A stretch of DNA of 64,000 nucleotides from Triops longicaudatus (lineage: Eukaryota > Arthropoda > Branchiopoda > Notostraca > Triopsidae). A program made the translations under genes and the position numbers. A model generated the notes under the pieces. The model searched no databases, was not told where the DNA came from, and was given only the letters and a program-made list of their open reading frames with translations. The stretch covers positions 203,065 through 267,064 of the forward strand of contig JAGQDJ010000173.1 in the NCBI GenBank assembly GCA_022885665.1. The letters run 5' to 3'. This document shows positions 1 to 11,293 of the stretch, in pieces (position 1 is the stretch's first letter; every line of letters starts with the position of its first letter).

Positions 1-3000
1 TAAAAATTTAAACGCTACAACGCCCTTTCTGAAAAAGCATGCTAAAACACATGGAAGCACACTCAAACCGGGAAATATTGCACTAGTGCCGTCAATGGAA
101 AACGCCATTAGCTTTACTGGCTCCTATGGCACTAGTGGGCGCTCAGCAAAGAGAAAAACCACTAACATCCCAATGGACTTTAAAAACACGCGGCGTATAG
201 CAAATTGCCTTTGTGTTCCTAACGCACAGCCTCTAACGCCTTTTGTCTTTCTTTTCATGTTACGTTTTTTTTTTTGTTGTTGTCATAGATACCCTTATGA
301 ATAGAAGCCAATTCTCGATATATTCGACCATTGCAGAACAATGTACTAGTAGCTTCTTTTATCCCCCGCTGCTCACACATCTTTTTAATCCTTCCAGGCA
401 AGCCTTACTTTAAGTTACACGTTACAAGAACCCAAGGGAAATAAAGAAAAATCTCTGCAAAAAGAAGCTTTATTGTCTCCCTAGCCAAGCTCCTGCCGTC
501 TTAGGCAAATGTTGATTAACAAACAAGAACCGACACATCCCTGCCGTTAATGTCATAATAAGTAAGATTTTCCTAACCAGATAACAAGTGATGGCTTCTC
601 GTTCAATACAGGAGTCTGCCCATCCTCACTAACAAGTGGAGTGCTCTTTCGTCCTCATAGGGAGCACATTTACATTAACTGGCAAAGAATGCATCTGAGT
701 TCGGATACAGGAACTTGAAGCAAAATAAAACATACAAAATAATTAAACAAAAAAACATAATGCTCGCTTATGAAAATATAACGCACGAATTTCTAAAATT
801 CGATTGCGCTAAGGCTGTTGAATATTTTTATAGTTTTGATACATAATACTGTACTACATTATCATTGTACCCATTACAGCAACAAATGTCGTAAAATTCG
901 CCAAACATTTTCCTTATATTTGACATTAAAATTTTCGAGAGTACGCTCCCGAGTTTTTCAGCAGTAAATTTTGCGATGAATTACCGATTCCTTTGAAAAA
1001 AATATCGTAACGCGTAAAATCAAATGTTAGGAAATTTTATTATTCAGCTAAACATTTGTTGAATAAGGCCAAAACTTTTACAGTAAAGTTTTTATATGAG
1101 TAAATATTAAACCTAAAAACTGCTCACGTAAGGTATTGACGATTACGTTTGGGAGCTCAAAAATCTTTTCCCACGCTATCACTACGTAATTTCCTTGAAA
1201 ACCCTTGCGTTAAGATGGTACCAGGCAACTGTTGTTCCAGTCTTGCAAAAATCATCAAACTGATTTGCCCAGAAAGCTTTTAGTCCCTCTATGGGCAGAA
1301 AAATAACGCTAAAGATGACGTACTGCACACGGGTTTTAATTTTCCTTTGTCTTTCGTTTTTCTAACCATTCACGCAAGGCATGAGGGACACTTGCATGTC
1401 GTGAAGCAGCACACATACATACCCTCGTACACGCAGACAGATGTACAGGACGCACACCCTCCCACAGAGGAAACGCACACAGGCGCTTTAATAGATGTAC
1501 TAGAGAGGTTAGAGGGCAAATCAATACCTCCAGAAGCCAGGTTTATTTTTGTTCTTTTCCTTGTTTTGTTCTCCTCTAGCTCCCCATCTCTCTCTCTTGC
1601 TTCTCTCTTCCCTAAGCTTACCTGTCTAGTTGGCTAACACCTGCGCAACCCTTGAGCATGTGAATCACCCTTTTAACTGTCACATTTCGTCGAGTTATCG
1701 TTGTCGACAACGCATACTCATCGCGATGCGTGCTAGGGAGCTGGCTGGCAACCCTGTCGTTTCATGCAGAATCCAAAATATCTGAATACCCCAAATTGTA
1801 GAATCATCTAAGCTGCATAAGATTCTCCATTTTCACATGCACAGATATCCTAAGCTCTTCGTGTAATCAGTTTAAGAGAATTCCTTAGAGACTAGGGCAC
1901 TTGGGATTGGCAGGTTTACGAAAATCCTTGGGAAGACTAGCAAATGAGTGAAACGCGAGCTTCTGATTCTTGAAAATGAAGATGCATCCTGCAACACGAA
2001 TACTGACGCTAATAGGAATACACCTTCTGTTCTGTTTTGGGTTGGTTTATTATTATTTTTTTTTCTTTTTACCGGATCCAGCATTGACTGTTTGGTCAAT
2101 TGTGGGCGACGCATGATTACTACGTTTTCAAGAATAAGCGACTGATGCTTCTGGGTTTTTCCGTTTCTGTTTTTTTTTTTTTTTTTTTTTTTTTGTTTCT
2201 GTATTTTTCAAACATTTTGGCGGAAATATGTCGCACTGAAGTTTTAACAAGCATACCTTGACTAAGTCTGGGACCGAAATAAAACTCAAACTCTAGTGCC
2301 CAAACTCTTTCACTTATTTCCTTTGGTCTGGGTTAAATTAGTGCAAGTAGCTCTACATTTGCATGAATAAAATAAGGTTACATTGAACAAGACTACTTTA
2401 TTCAAGGTTAAGTTCGGTTAGTTTTAGCTAGATAGCAGTTTGGTAATTTTCGTTTCGTTAGGCCATTCTCAATAGTTTTCGTCCATTATCCAAAATCACC
2501 TATCACAAATTCTTTATTACCCAAAAGAAATATTTCTTAAAAATAATAACTAAATGAAAATCAAATTTACGACTATGGTGTAACTTGGTGAACGACGACG
2601 GAATCACACGTTAAATGGTTCATACGATTTTGAGAAAAAAATATTCAACATTTGCTCGTACGTTTTCGGTAATCAAGTTTTTAATTGTAACTTCTAATAC
2701 AGATCCTCGAGAGTTTTGAAGTAAATTCATTAAATAAGTTTATTAAAAAAACACATTTAGGTTCTTACTGAGCAAAACAAAAGTTCACACAGCAAACCAG
2801 AGAGGTCTAATTGAGCCTCTTGAGGCTGATTAGCCTGGATTAAGTGTTTAAGGGTCTGAGCCAGTCGCTTACAAGGAAAAAGACCGCGAAATTTAAAATC
2901 ATACGTTACAAATAACTACTCTGGATTAAATGTAGAAGAATTGCCTTTCACTTCGAGTAAAGGAGCTAGAGCTTGGGGAAATTGTCACACCTTCTCAGCT

Positions 3001-3040
3001 GATTATTCCAAAACTAACTGACAAAATATGACTCGTGTTT
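1..3040. other. gene-free AT-rich stretch
   Basis: I see no coding exon that combines an open frame, good splice sites and recognisable protein. It holds a T25 homopolymer (2170-2194) and AT-rich intergenic sequence. Short open frames on both strands near 1336-1637 and 1872-2145 overlap each other and look like chance. Confidence 0.6.
81..137. repeat. short inverted repeat
   Basis: CACTAGTGCC at 81-90 is repeated in perfect inverse as GGCACTAGTG at 128-137. The interior also carries an AATGG...CCATT pair, so the segment could fold as a stem-loop or be the core of a small inverted-repeat element. No target duplication was seen. Confidence 0.4.
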
Positions 3041-3086
3041 TGGTCAAAATACTAGCTAAAACTTGTTTTAGCTAGTGCTTTGACCA
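3041..3086. repeat. long hairpin, 22-bp arms
   Basis: Left arm 3041-3062 and right arm 3065-3086 are inverse complements at 20 of 22 positions with a 2-nt loop (core CTAGCTAAAAC / GTTTTAGCTAG). It runs directly into the tandem repeats that follow, which reuse parts of the arm such as TTTGACCA. Confidence 0.7.
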
Positions 3087-3172
3087 CTTGGTTTTCGCGA
3101 GGTTTTCGAGAAAGCACTTGGTTTTCGAGAAAGCACTTTTGACCAAAGCACTTGGTTTTCGAGAAGCTTTCC
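3087..3172. repeat. imperfect tandem repeat, unit about 20-24 bp
   Basis: CTTGGTTTTCGAGAAAGCA-type units recur four times in about 85 bp, with one unit interrupted by TTTGACCAAAGCA copied from the neighbouring hairpin arm. Probably a local slippage expansion next to the hairpin. Confidence 0.65.
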
Positions 3173-3387
3173 ATAAAATCATCAAAATTTTACTCGCTTG
3201 TTGCAGATTTACTAAGAGCGTTCGGAAAAATTCATCCACGGTGTGCAATAATCGTAACTATGCATAACTTTACTGTCAGAAATTGATGGCGAAATGTTGA
3301 GCGGTTTTTGGGGGAAGAACCTGAGCCGTTTAGCACATGATTTCCCTATACTTCGGTTAAGTTACACGAAGCCTTCGAACGAAAGTA

Positions 3388-3547
3388 CAGGAATTCTCAA
3401 TAAATACGACCCAAACAAAATTCCGTATAGCCAAGGCAGTTGCGAACTTTCGAACACTTTTGACCCGCGACCCCAAGCTTATGTCACAGGTGGCGTGCGG
3501 TTAGCGTAGGGTAGGTTTGTTTGGGTCGTTTTTATTGAGAAGTACTG
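3388..3547. mobile_element. MITE with TA duplication, pogo/Tc1-like ends
   Basis: The 160-bp segment begins CAGGAATTCTCAATAAA and ends with the inverse of CAGTACTTCTCAATAAA. The inverted repeats run about 30 bp (shared core ACGACCCAAACAAA). TA flanks both sides (3386-3387, 3548-3549), the target duplication of Tc1/mariner/pogo elements, and CAG(T) termini fit pogo. It carries no transposase; the short open frame across 3294-3509 is incidental. Confidence 0.7.
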
Positions 3548-3569
3548 TACAGCAAGTGAATACACGCAA

Positions 3570-3735
3570 TTGAATTGGTGTGTAAGGCAAACGCCATTTT
3601 AGCATTCCAGTTCTTTCGAACAAAATTTTCTTAGTAACAAATTTTAGTGTCAAGTTTTCTTCAGATGGACTTCGTTACACAAATCCACACGGCTTTTACC
3701 CAATTTTGTGTAATTTACCCACTAATGACAAGCTT
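3570..3735. repeat. dispersed repeat, copy 1 (partner 60033-60205)
   Basis: This stretch aligns by eye with 60,033-60,205 in the same orientation. Shared landmarks include GGTGTAAGRCAA near the start, TTTTAGCATT, AATTCTTTCG, CGTTACMCAA and TAATTTACCCACTA near the end. It is an old, diverged interspersed repeat of unknown class. Sequence at 59,085-59,300 and 2450-2700 looks distantly related. Confidence 0.5.
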
Positions 3736-4315
3736 AAAGCTAAGATATTTTAAGCTACTTTAATGAGGTTGTTAGTTTTTGTTAGTTTGAGCTACATAGG
3801 TTTACGAATGCTATTTTTTTTTCTTTTAGGTAGGTTATCTTAAAATTTTAAGTTAAGGGGACAGTGCACCTGCGCTAGGGACCACAGTCCTATAGGTGGC
3901 ATTGCAAGCTCAATGTATTTTTCCATTGCTTCCCCACGCTATGTAATGTTTTTACGTCGCGAGAACGGAAATTGGCTAAAAGTAGTCAGGTTGTAACTCA
4001 AAACTAGTTGTCTGATTCCAATTCTGTTTTCTTTGAAAATTCCTTTTAAAAAATATTGAGAACATGTCGAAGCCCAATTTTTAAAAATATTTTTACGACA
4101 AAAATTGTGAAAATTTGGTTCCATTTTGCAAATTTATACAGCAATATTTCCCAAAATCTCTTCGAGACATACTGGAGTTAATGGTCCTGTACATTACTGT
4201 AGAAAAGTTTTTCTGGAATGTCGAGCTGACAAAAGTCCGTTGTGTTATTCGCCCATAAGACCCTTAGGTGCACCGTAGAAATAAGTTTAGTGAGTTTTGC
4301 AAACCTATGACATTT

Positions 4316-4560
4316 CAAGTTTTAGTTCGGTTTGGTTTAGCTAGGTTAGTTTAAGATGGATGTTTCGTTGGGCACATTTACATTACAGTGCACTTAGTTA
4401 GGTTTGGTTAGTTTGTTAGGTTACGCTAGGTTAGCTAGATTTGTTGAGTTATGTTACGTTAATTGGGTTAGATTTTTGACGTTTATATTAATTTACGCTT
4501 TTTTAAGGAAGGCTACGTTAAGTTCGGTTGGGATAGGTTGAACTGAGGCGAGGGTTTTAA
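4316..4560. repeat. degenerate TTAGG/GGTTA-rich tract
   Basis: The plus strand is dominated by variants of TTAGGTTAGTTT and GGTTACGTTAGG. Similar tracts lie at 6950-7345, 8040-8100, 18140-18720 (opposite strand sense), 53,700-53,755, 54,775-54,810 and 60,850-61,040. They resemble decayed arthropod telomere-type (TTAGG)n sequence, but the repeats are too degenerate to prove that origin. Confidence 0.5.
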
Positions 4561-7500
4561 CTGAAAAATGCCGAACGATTGCAATTTTCGCTGGTTTACT
4601 ACATTTGTATTGTAGTATTTCGGAAACCGTTAATATTTAGTAAAACTTATTTTTTAGTTACGTGTGTTTATTTATATACTATTGTGTTTTTACCATTCAG
4701 TTACTAATTTTGACTCTTTAACATTTATTCTTTTATTGCATTATTTCTTGGAAGAACAGAGTGCTTCAGGAGCTTTTTTTTACCATCCTGGTTATAGGAA
4801 GGGTTCTAATTAATTTGGAAATCAATATCGACAAAAGTAAAAGTTAAAAGTTAAAAGAATATTCTATTCTTTCCTCGTACAGTACACACAATCCTTGCTC
4901 TTATAATACAACAACTTGACTTTCATAAATCTCCATCGGAGGCTTTGTGAAGGATTCACGACTGGCTGGCGGCGTTAGCTTCCCTTCGCTACGCAAAAAG
5001 CAGTGACAAAAGGGGGTGAAGGGTGCACTAAGCCCCATCAAACTTTACCACACAGAAAGATTTCCATCCTTAAGAGCATTATTTCATATTTAGAGACTCA
5101 GAAAGTGCAGTCTCGAGAAGATTGGCACGTAAAACTATTTTTTACTATGCCCGTTGGATATATTAACCAATACGGTCTAGCAAGAATATGGAGCAGTGTA
5201 CTTTACAGGATTAATAAAGATGTGTTTTCTAATAAGAAATTAATTAAAGTATACTAGGAGGATCGAAGCATAATATATAAATACTTCAGAACTAATATAG
5301 CCGCCGCCGCGCTCTTGTTTGTTTACTATGCGTCATTAGAAAGGCCAGTTATTAAAAGCGAGCGCTTGCTGCTAGGAGAAAAGACGAATTCTGGTTTAGT
5401 ACTCATGGAACGAATAAAGGGAAAAATTAATAAACAAGTAAAGAATATCGAAGTATTTTGATTGAGTGATATGAAACAAGCCAGAAATTATAGAGAACTT
5501 TGAACTTCATTTCATTATTGCAGCAGTTCACAACATGTGGTCGTAACGGTGACAATTAATGTGTACTGTTCTTTTAGCTTATTAGGTTTAGGACGAGATG
5601 GTGCTGCTTATACGTGTATTCATAGATGGCGAACACAAGCTATGGGTAACATAAAGTATTTTTAAGCAGCGATAAAGTAATATATGTGAAGGTAAGAGCT
5701 ATCCTGGGAGTGTTAAGGAGTTGCCAGATGTCACTTCAAGTCGTGCTTGCCGTCGGGCTACAGAAGAAATGCTTGAAAAGATCGTAAGAGTGCTTCGCCT
5801 GTTGTTTTTACATTACTGCAACAAATTTCGATACGTATTTTGCACATTTATAGTTCGTAAGAACATTTGCAAACTGTTTTAAGTAAGCGTTCAACGAATA
5901 AGTTATACTTTAAACGTGAAAAATATAATCCCGTGGCTGTAACCAAAGAAAAATGTAGATTTATTAAATGTACTATTAAACTACGGTTGCCAAAATGAGC
6001 AATGTAATATTTTATTATAATATTAATAAAACAGAAGCTTAGTTTAACTATGTTAACCATTGAGTTGTAAATTTGCGATGATTAGCGTAACGGTCATTTT
6101 GTAGCTGCAGAAATAAAACAGCGTTTACTGATGCAATTAATTTTTATTTCAATTTTTTTCTGCGCATTTCTGAGGACATTTCTGGACTCGTGATTTTATG
6201 AGGGCTTGTTAACCATGTAAGAGTGACTCTTGAGCCATACAACCCATATAGCCTCGGGTTGCTCATTATGACTGCCTCATCGACATCAGTAACACTCTCA
6301 ACGATACAAGATTTTTACGTTTTTAGGCTCTTCTTGACTTTTTACTCTCCGCTTGTGGGTGAACCTGCTGGGACTTAAGAGCTCTTCTGAGAAATATTCT
6401 CTCCTAGTTACGTTACTTTGTAATCTGCAGGAGAAAGAGCGGACCCACTACAAAAGATTTTTTGTTCTTTCCTTCCTGCAAGCGAGGATGCATACTAAAA
6501 GCCTTGGAAGGAAAAGAATAAAGCAGACAACGATCTATAACACATCTTCCGACGTTCCGCAAACGAGCGAGGAGAAAATATATCATACTGTAATTATGCA
6601 TGTCCTGTATTGCAAAATGCAAGTAAAAGCGCTAAATATTACCAAGTTAAGTTTACTCACGGGATTTAGGTTGTTGTCATTTAATAAGACTGTTACTTAT
6701 TTAGTTAATGCAACAGTACAATTGACGATTTATGCAACAATTCTGCGTGAGTATTTTGCCTCGTTCTGCATGAGGTAACAATGGTGATTACAGAGAAATA
6801 GTGGATTGAGCATACTAAACCTACTTTGAAAGCGACACAACGCCACTATTAAGTACTATGTGCTGGCTTCTAAATGTTCAGCTCCATTTAGATAATATGT
6901 TAACATGATTATAAACGTGGCTGAATAGGAAAAAAGACGTATTAAATCATTAATTTAAAAAAGATGGTTAATGGGTTAATATAGGCTAAATTAATTAAGG
7001 TTAAGCTAACTTAGGTTACGTACGTAAGGGTAACGACAGGTCATTAATCTAAGTTATTTTAACTAAGCTAGATTAAACTACGTTAAATACGATTGGGTAG
7101 GTTCAGATAAATCAAAGTACTTTTTTATTATACGTTCCACCATTCAGTTCTTTTCTATTTAAACTAGCTTAACCTAACCTAAGTACGACGAGATTTACCT
7201 AATCGAACTACGTTAATTCTGTCTAATTTAATTCACATTCACTAATTAAGACGAGGTTAAGAGTAGAATCAATAATATAAACGGGAAAATTAGGTTTCTC
7301 TTACGTTAGTTTAGGTGAGTCATGTTCAGTTAGGCCTAACTTTTGGTTAAAGCCCCTGTAACATAGGAAGTTGCTTCAAGTCCTACCGTTAAAGCAGCTA
7401 GATAACTAAAGACAACGTTTCGACGGTAAATTTACGCTTACAAATGTCTACTACCCAAATTCGAGTTTTTCTTTAAATTAATTGAATTAGATTTTTAAGT

Positions 7501-9279
7501 CCTGAATGAATTTTAAAATTCAAATTGGACGAACTTGGGTTCTAGTCTCAATTTCACGAACTAATTGGTGAAAACAGAAAGTAAATCAGACAAGAAATTT
7601 TTGTGATACGGTATCACTTGAAACAATTTAGCATTGCCCGTGTTATTCGTCCATAAGCGCTGGTGTGTCTACTGGGGCCTTAAGGTAGATTTATTTATAA
7701 TTTAGTTCATTTTTTCTCTTCTAAATACTTGTGAAGCCACAGAAAACATCGAACAGCAATACTACTAAAAAGTACCTAGGCTAAACTAAATATATGGAGG
7801 ATAGGTTAGTTTGATTTACTATAGGATTGTATTGAGTACTTTTATGCGGGGTTGTCGATTTAGGTTCGGGGAACTTGGGGAAAGAGTCTGTATGCAATTT
7901 TTTGACACTTTAGGTTTCTCTTATAATCACATCATAAAGTAAAATTTACGGGGCGAGGGAGTAAACCCCCGAAGACCCCTAGGTACGCAAGTGCTTTTTC
8001 ACCCCCCTCTGAGATTCCATTTTTCGTAAACCGACGTAACTGAACCTAAACTTAACCAAACCTAAGTAGATCTGCTTGGCCTAACCTGGCAAAGTTCGTT
8101 ACATTAACACGCGACAGACGACACACGTCCATAAGAAAAAGCATGGGCATCTTTCATCCGTCGTGTGATTGAAACACAAACAGTCCAGTGTAAAGCCCGC
8201 ATTCGTCTGTTTGCTTCTCAGTGCAAGACATGTTAAATCTGGTTACACTATTTATAACAAATAAATTTGCTGTAAATAGTGTTAAGGCCCAAAAAAGTAG
8301 TAGAGTTGAGGACAAAAACTATAGCCCACAAGCTTGTTGCTTCGTCCATTCCGTTCTAAATCCTTGCCAGGAAATACATTTCAAGCCAGATAACTTAGCG
8401 AATGCCACGAGTCATGTCAGTGGCGCTGAAGTCTGTCATTGGCTTGCAGTATGCTTACAAAGCCGTTAGGCGATCGACACCTACCGACAGCAAAATCGTG
8501 GAAGATGCCATTGAGGGCGACAGCTAGAAATTGAGGAGCTGACAGTTCGATATAGAAGACACAAAACTGAATGCTGTGTGAAGAAGATCAGGAAGATAGA
8601 CACGAATGATAGCACTAAATAAAGCCCTGGGGGCTGTAGATTCTCTAAACCAGATTATACAACAGAATGGAAGGGATATCAGGGTGTGTGCAACGACATA
8701 TCAGCACTCCCCCTTTCTTCGGAGTTCTGCAACGGCATAGAACTTTCACCATATTCAGGCACACACATTTACACAAGTCCGCTAATTGGATTGCGGCTCC
8801 TCGCTTAACAAGGTATTTCTTTGACAAATACAGCGGGTACCTTTCAAATATTGCAGTACGCTACAAAAAAAGATACTGTCTAGACCATAATCAATAGTAA
8901 AGCACTGACACGAATCATGTGCATTCACACACAGCATCACTAGCCCAGTAATCAAAACTCTTGACAGCAGAATCCTTACAAAGAAGATCTTTGGTGATAA
9001 AACCCAGACACAAATTCGATTTTAAAGTGACTGTAAACCTGAGCTAACAAGGTTTATCAGTGCCTTTACCGCACAGCTTGGCTAGCACGACAAACTAAGC
9101 TAGCTAGGTATGACGTGCACGGTAATCTGCCATTAATCTAGAGTGGGGTGAACTGTACTGCGTGACACAGAAAAGAGAAATTAAAACTTTTGAACTAAGG
9201 ATATTTTTGTGCCATAACTATCTTAACTTTCGATGAAGTATTTCAGTATTCGCAAAAAAAAAATCACAAGTACACTATA
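4561..9279. other. gene-poor repeat-rich stretch
   Basis: No supported gene. A 141-codon plus-strand frame at 6353-6778 has no recognisable domain and no good splice context. Short motifs such as TGTTATTCG(C/T)CCATAAG occur both at about 4243 and about 7640, indicating diverged copies of one repeat. A decayed-looking plus-strand coding texture around 8420-8520 is interrupted by stops and was not assigned. Confidence 0.5.
6950..7345. repeat. degenerate TTAGG-like tract
   Basis: Dense variants of GGTTAAGCTAACTTAGG and AACCTAACCTAAG on both strands, with changes of orientation inside the tract. Same texture as 4316-4560. Confidence 0.45.
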
Positions 9280-9375
9280 AGAAAATCCCTCTCAAAATGA
9301 ATAGAAAACGGTACTTGAAACGATGGGTACCAGTCGAGTGTCATGATGCTCTTGAAAATAGAGGGGAAAGCAAGA
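9280..9375. repeat. dispersed repeat, copy 1 (partner 14205-14295)
   Basis: Direct repeat of 14,205-14,295. Shared cores are AAACGGTACT, AAACGAT, ACCAGT(C/T)GAGT and AATAGA(G/A)GGGA. Roughly 75-80 percent identity by eye. Class unknown. Confidence 0.6.
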
Positions 9376-9496
9376 TAATTGGTACAAGACTTTGTGACCT
9401 ATAAAATACAGGTGCCAGAAACTTATGAAGATTTGATGCTTTGAAAATGTTTGCATGTAGATGAAGCATCTGAAACAATTATGCATCGAGATATAC

Positions 9497-10135
9497 AATA
9501 ATGTCTGATTTTGCTACCTTTTATAAAAGAAATGGGTGGTACTTTTTCGCCCATTACGTTCACTATAGGTATCCAAAAATTTGTACAACATTCTTTTGAG
9601 CTCTCTGAATGCTACTGAAGAAGCTGTGAAAATCTCAGACACCACTGCTCCATGGTTATTTTTACAGAAGACCTAGAGAATCCCAGGACACCCATCGAAA
9701 CGATAGTAACAGCCGATTTTTGATGCATTTCCCATTTATTTATACAGCTTTTCTCAAAGTATGCTACTTCTTGACAGAGATGAAGGTAGAAAATTCCAGT
9801 ACAGCTTGAATCTGCAACTCCAAATTTTCGTTACGATACATTTAACGAATAATTAGAAATTTGATTGTAAAGTTTCTTATGGGAAAAAGCACGTTAAACA
9901 CGATGTTACTTTTGTATACACGCGTTATACGGTAACAACAAACGAAGGCCTCCTAGTTTGTTGGCTAGTTTAACCTTATTTGAAGTTTTTAAGAAGCATA
10001 TAGTAGCTTAACAGAGAGCAGAGACACACATGCATCTAGTGGCTACACACTCATACGATAGTTCTTACTACGAGAAAAAAAAAATAAGACAAAGCGCGAA
10101 ATGTTTCTATTGCCCCTACGCTCCACTATCCGCTA
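9497..10135 (+). repeat. interspersed repeat, copy A (inverted partner 53940-54598)
   Basis: Aligns along about 640 bp with the reverse complement of 53,940-54,598. Landmarks in order are CAATAATGTCTG, CGTTCACTATAG, AATCCCAGGACACCC, TTTCTCAAAGTATGCTA, AAATTTTCGTTACGATAC, AAAGTTTCTTATGGGAAA, CACGTTAAACACG, TAGTTTAACCTTATT and a final TATTGCCCCTAC. I estimate about 75 percent identity. The outer ends of the partner copy carry AGG(A)TAGGG(G/A)CAA-AGTAAC in inverse orientation, suggesting a DNA transposon with terminal inverted repeats. No intact transposase frame is visible in this copy. Confidence 0.65.
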
Positions 10136-11217
10136 TATCTAAGGGTATTTTAATTTTTGGACTTATTCGAAATATGTCGTCCTAGTTTTGTAACTAGGAG
10201 TTACGCAGGCACGGCGTATCATGAAAGGTCTGTTTTTGGGCTTAAATCTATAATTTGGGATACAAATGAACTATTTTCATTCTATACACATGATTGAAAT
10301 TGCTATTTTTCCTTCACTTACTTCAATTCTTCTTGTAGATTTTTTTTCCATGCTTTAACTTGGGTTAACAAACTCATGTCATCTGGCCCTATTATTAAAA
10401 AACGAAGCAATGTGGTCTTTGATCTGTGGTCTGATTACGTGAAGAATAACGCTGAATTAATTGTACACATAAATAAAAAAACTTCTATTTGTAATGGTTT
10501 CTCTGTTACAAGAATCACTAGTCATAAAAATTGTTCTTGCCATGGTAAACTCGTAAGCTTATGGTAAACGTGTCTTATGGTAAACTGTAAAAACCTAAGT
10601 CACTTTATGATTTGCATGGCTGGAGTGCGGGGAAACTTTGTATCCAACAATGAGAAGTTCCACCCATTTTATATTTTTTATCTGAACTTCGTAGCGTCTT
10701 CCATTCTCTTTCCAATTAAGAAGCCACGTGACCCACCCTATAGGGTTTATTGGTCATATTCGGTAGTGGCAGCGCTGGGAGTCGGACGCATGAAAAGCAG
10801 CGCGTAAGGGAAGAAATTCAAGTGCATTTTTGGCTTAAGACCCATTCTCCAAGGCTTTGCTTTTGGCCCCTAGATGACTTATTGGGGAGAGGGGGGTGCA
10901 ATCGAACACGGGCAACTCGAATTTTTCACTTCTTTACTTCATGGTGAGTCACGTAATTCTTTTAAAAATAGCATTACTGCACATATTCATAACGGGCCTA
11001 TTGTTTGGCCAAAGTTTGAGCTTCATAAGGCGCAAACTGGAAGGCGAAAAAATCCGATAGTTTTAGTACAGTTGCTGGACATTTGACAGTCAAATGTCGG
11101 TGACAAATATCACCATAAATATGCCTGCTAAAAATTCCTTGCTTTTCAGTGCATATACTATTGTCTACTTAAAAAGTCATGTGAATTTCACGTTGACAGT
11201 GCTGCTGGTTAGGAAGT

Positions 11218-11293
11218 AAACGCCATTTTCTTATTGTCGGTATAAACGGGATAATCCCGAACAACAATACCGGGGCAAAAACGGATGGCGTTT
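11218..11293. repeat. nested palindromic cassette
   Basis: AAACGCCAT at 11,218-11,226 faces ATGGCGTTT at 11,285-11,293. Inside sits a perfect 13-bp palindrome CGGGATAATCCCG, plus an imperfect TATTG(T)CGGTAT / AACAATACCGG pair. Could be a very short MITE or a foldback remnant. AAACGCCATTTT also occurs at about 3589. Confidence 0.5.

Noticed and set aside
6353..6778. 141-codon plus-strand open frame
   Set aside because: Starts at GTG, has no recognisable motif, lacks splice signals in context and lies in repeat-rich DNA; probably chance.
8400..8640. Plus-strand coding-like texture (MSVALKSVIGLQYAYKAV...)
   Set aside because: Broken by several stops and frame changes, no family recognised; could be an old pseudogene or element but cannot be supported.
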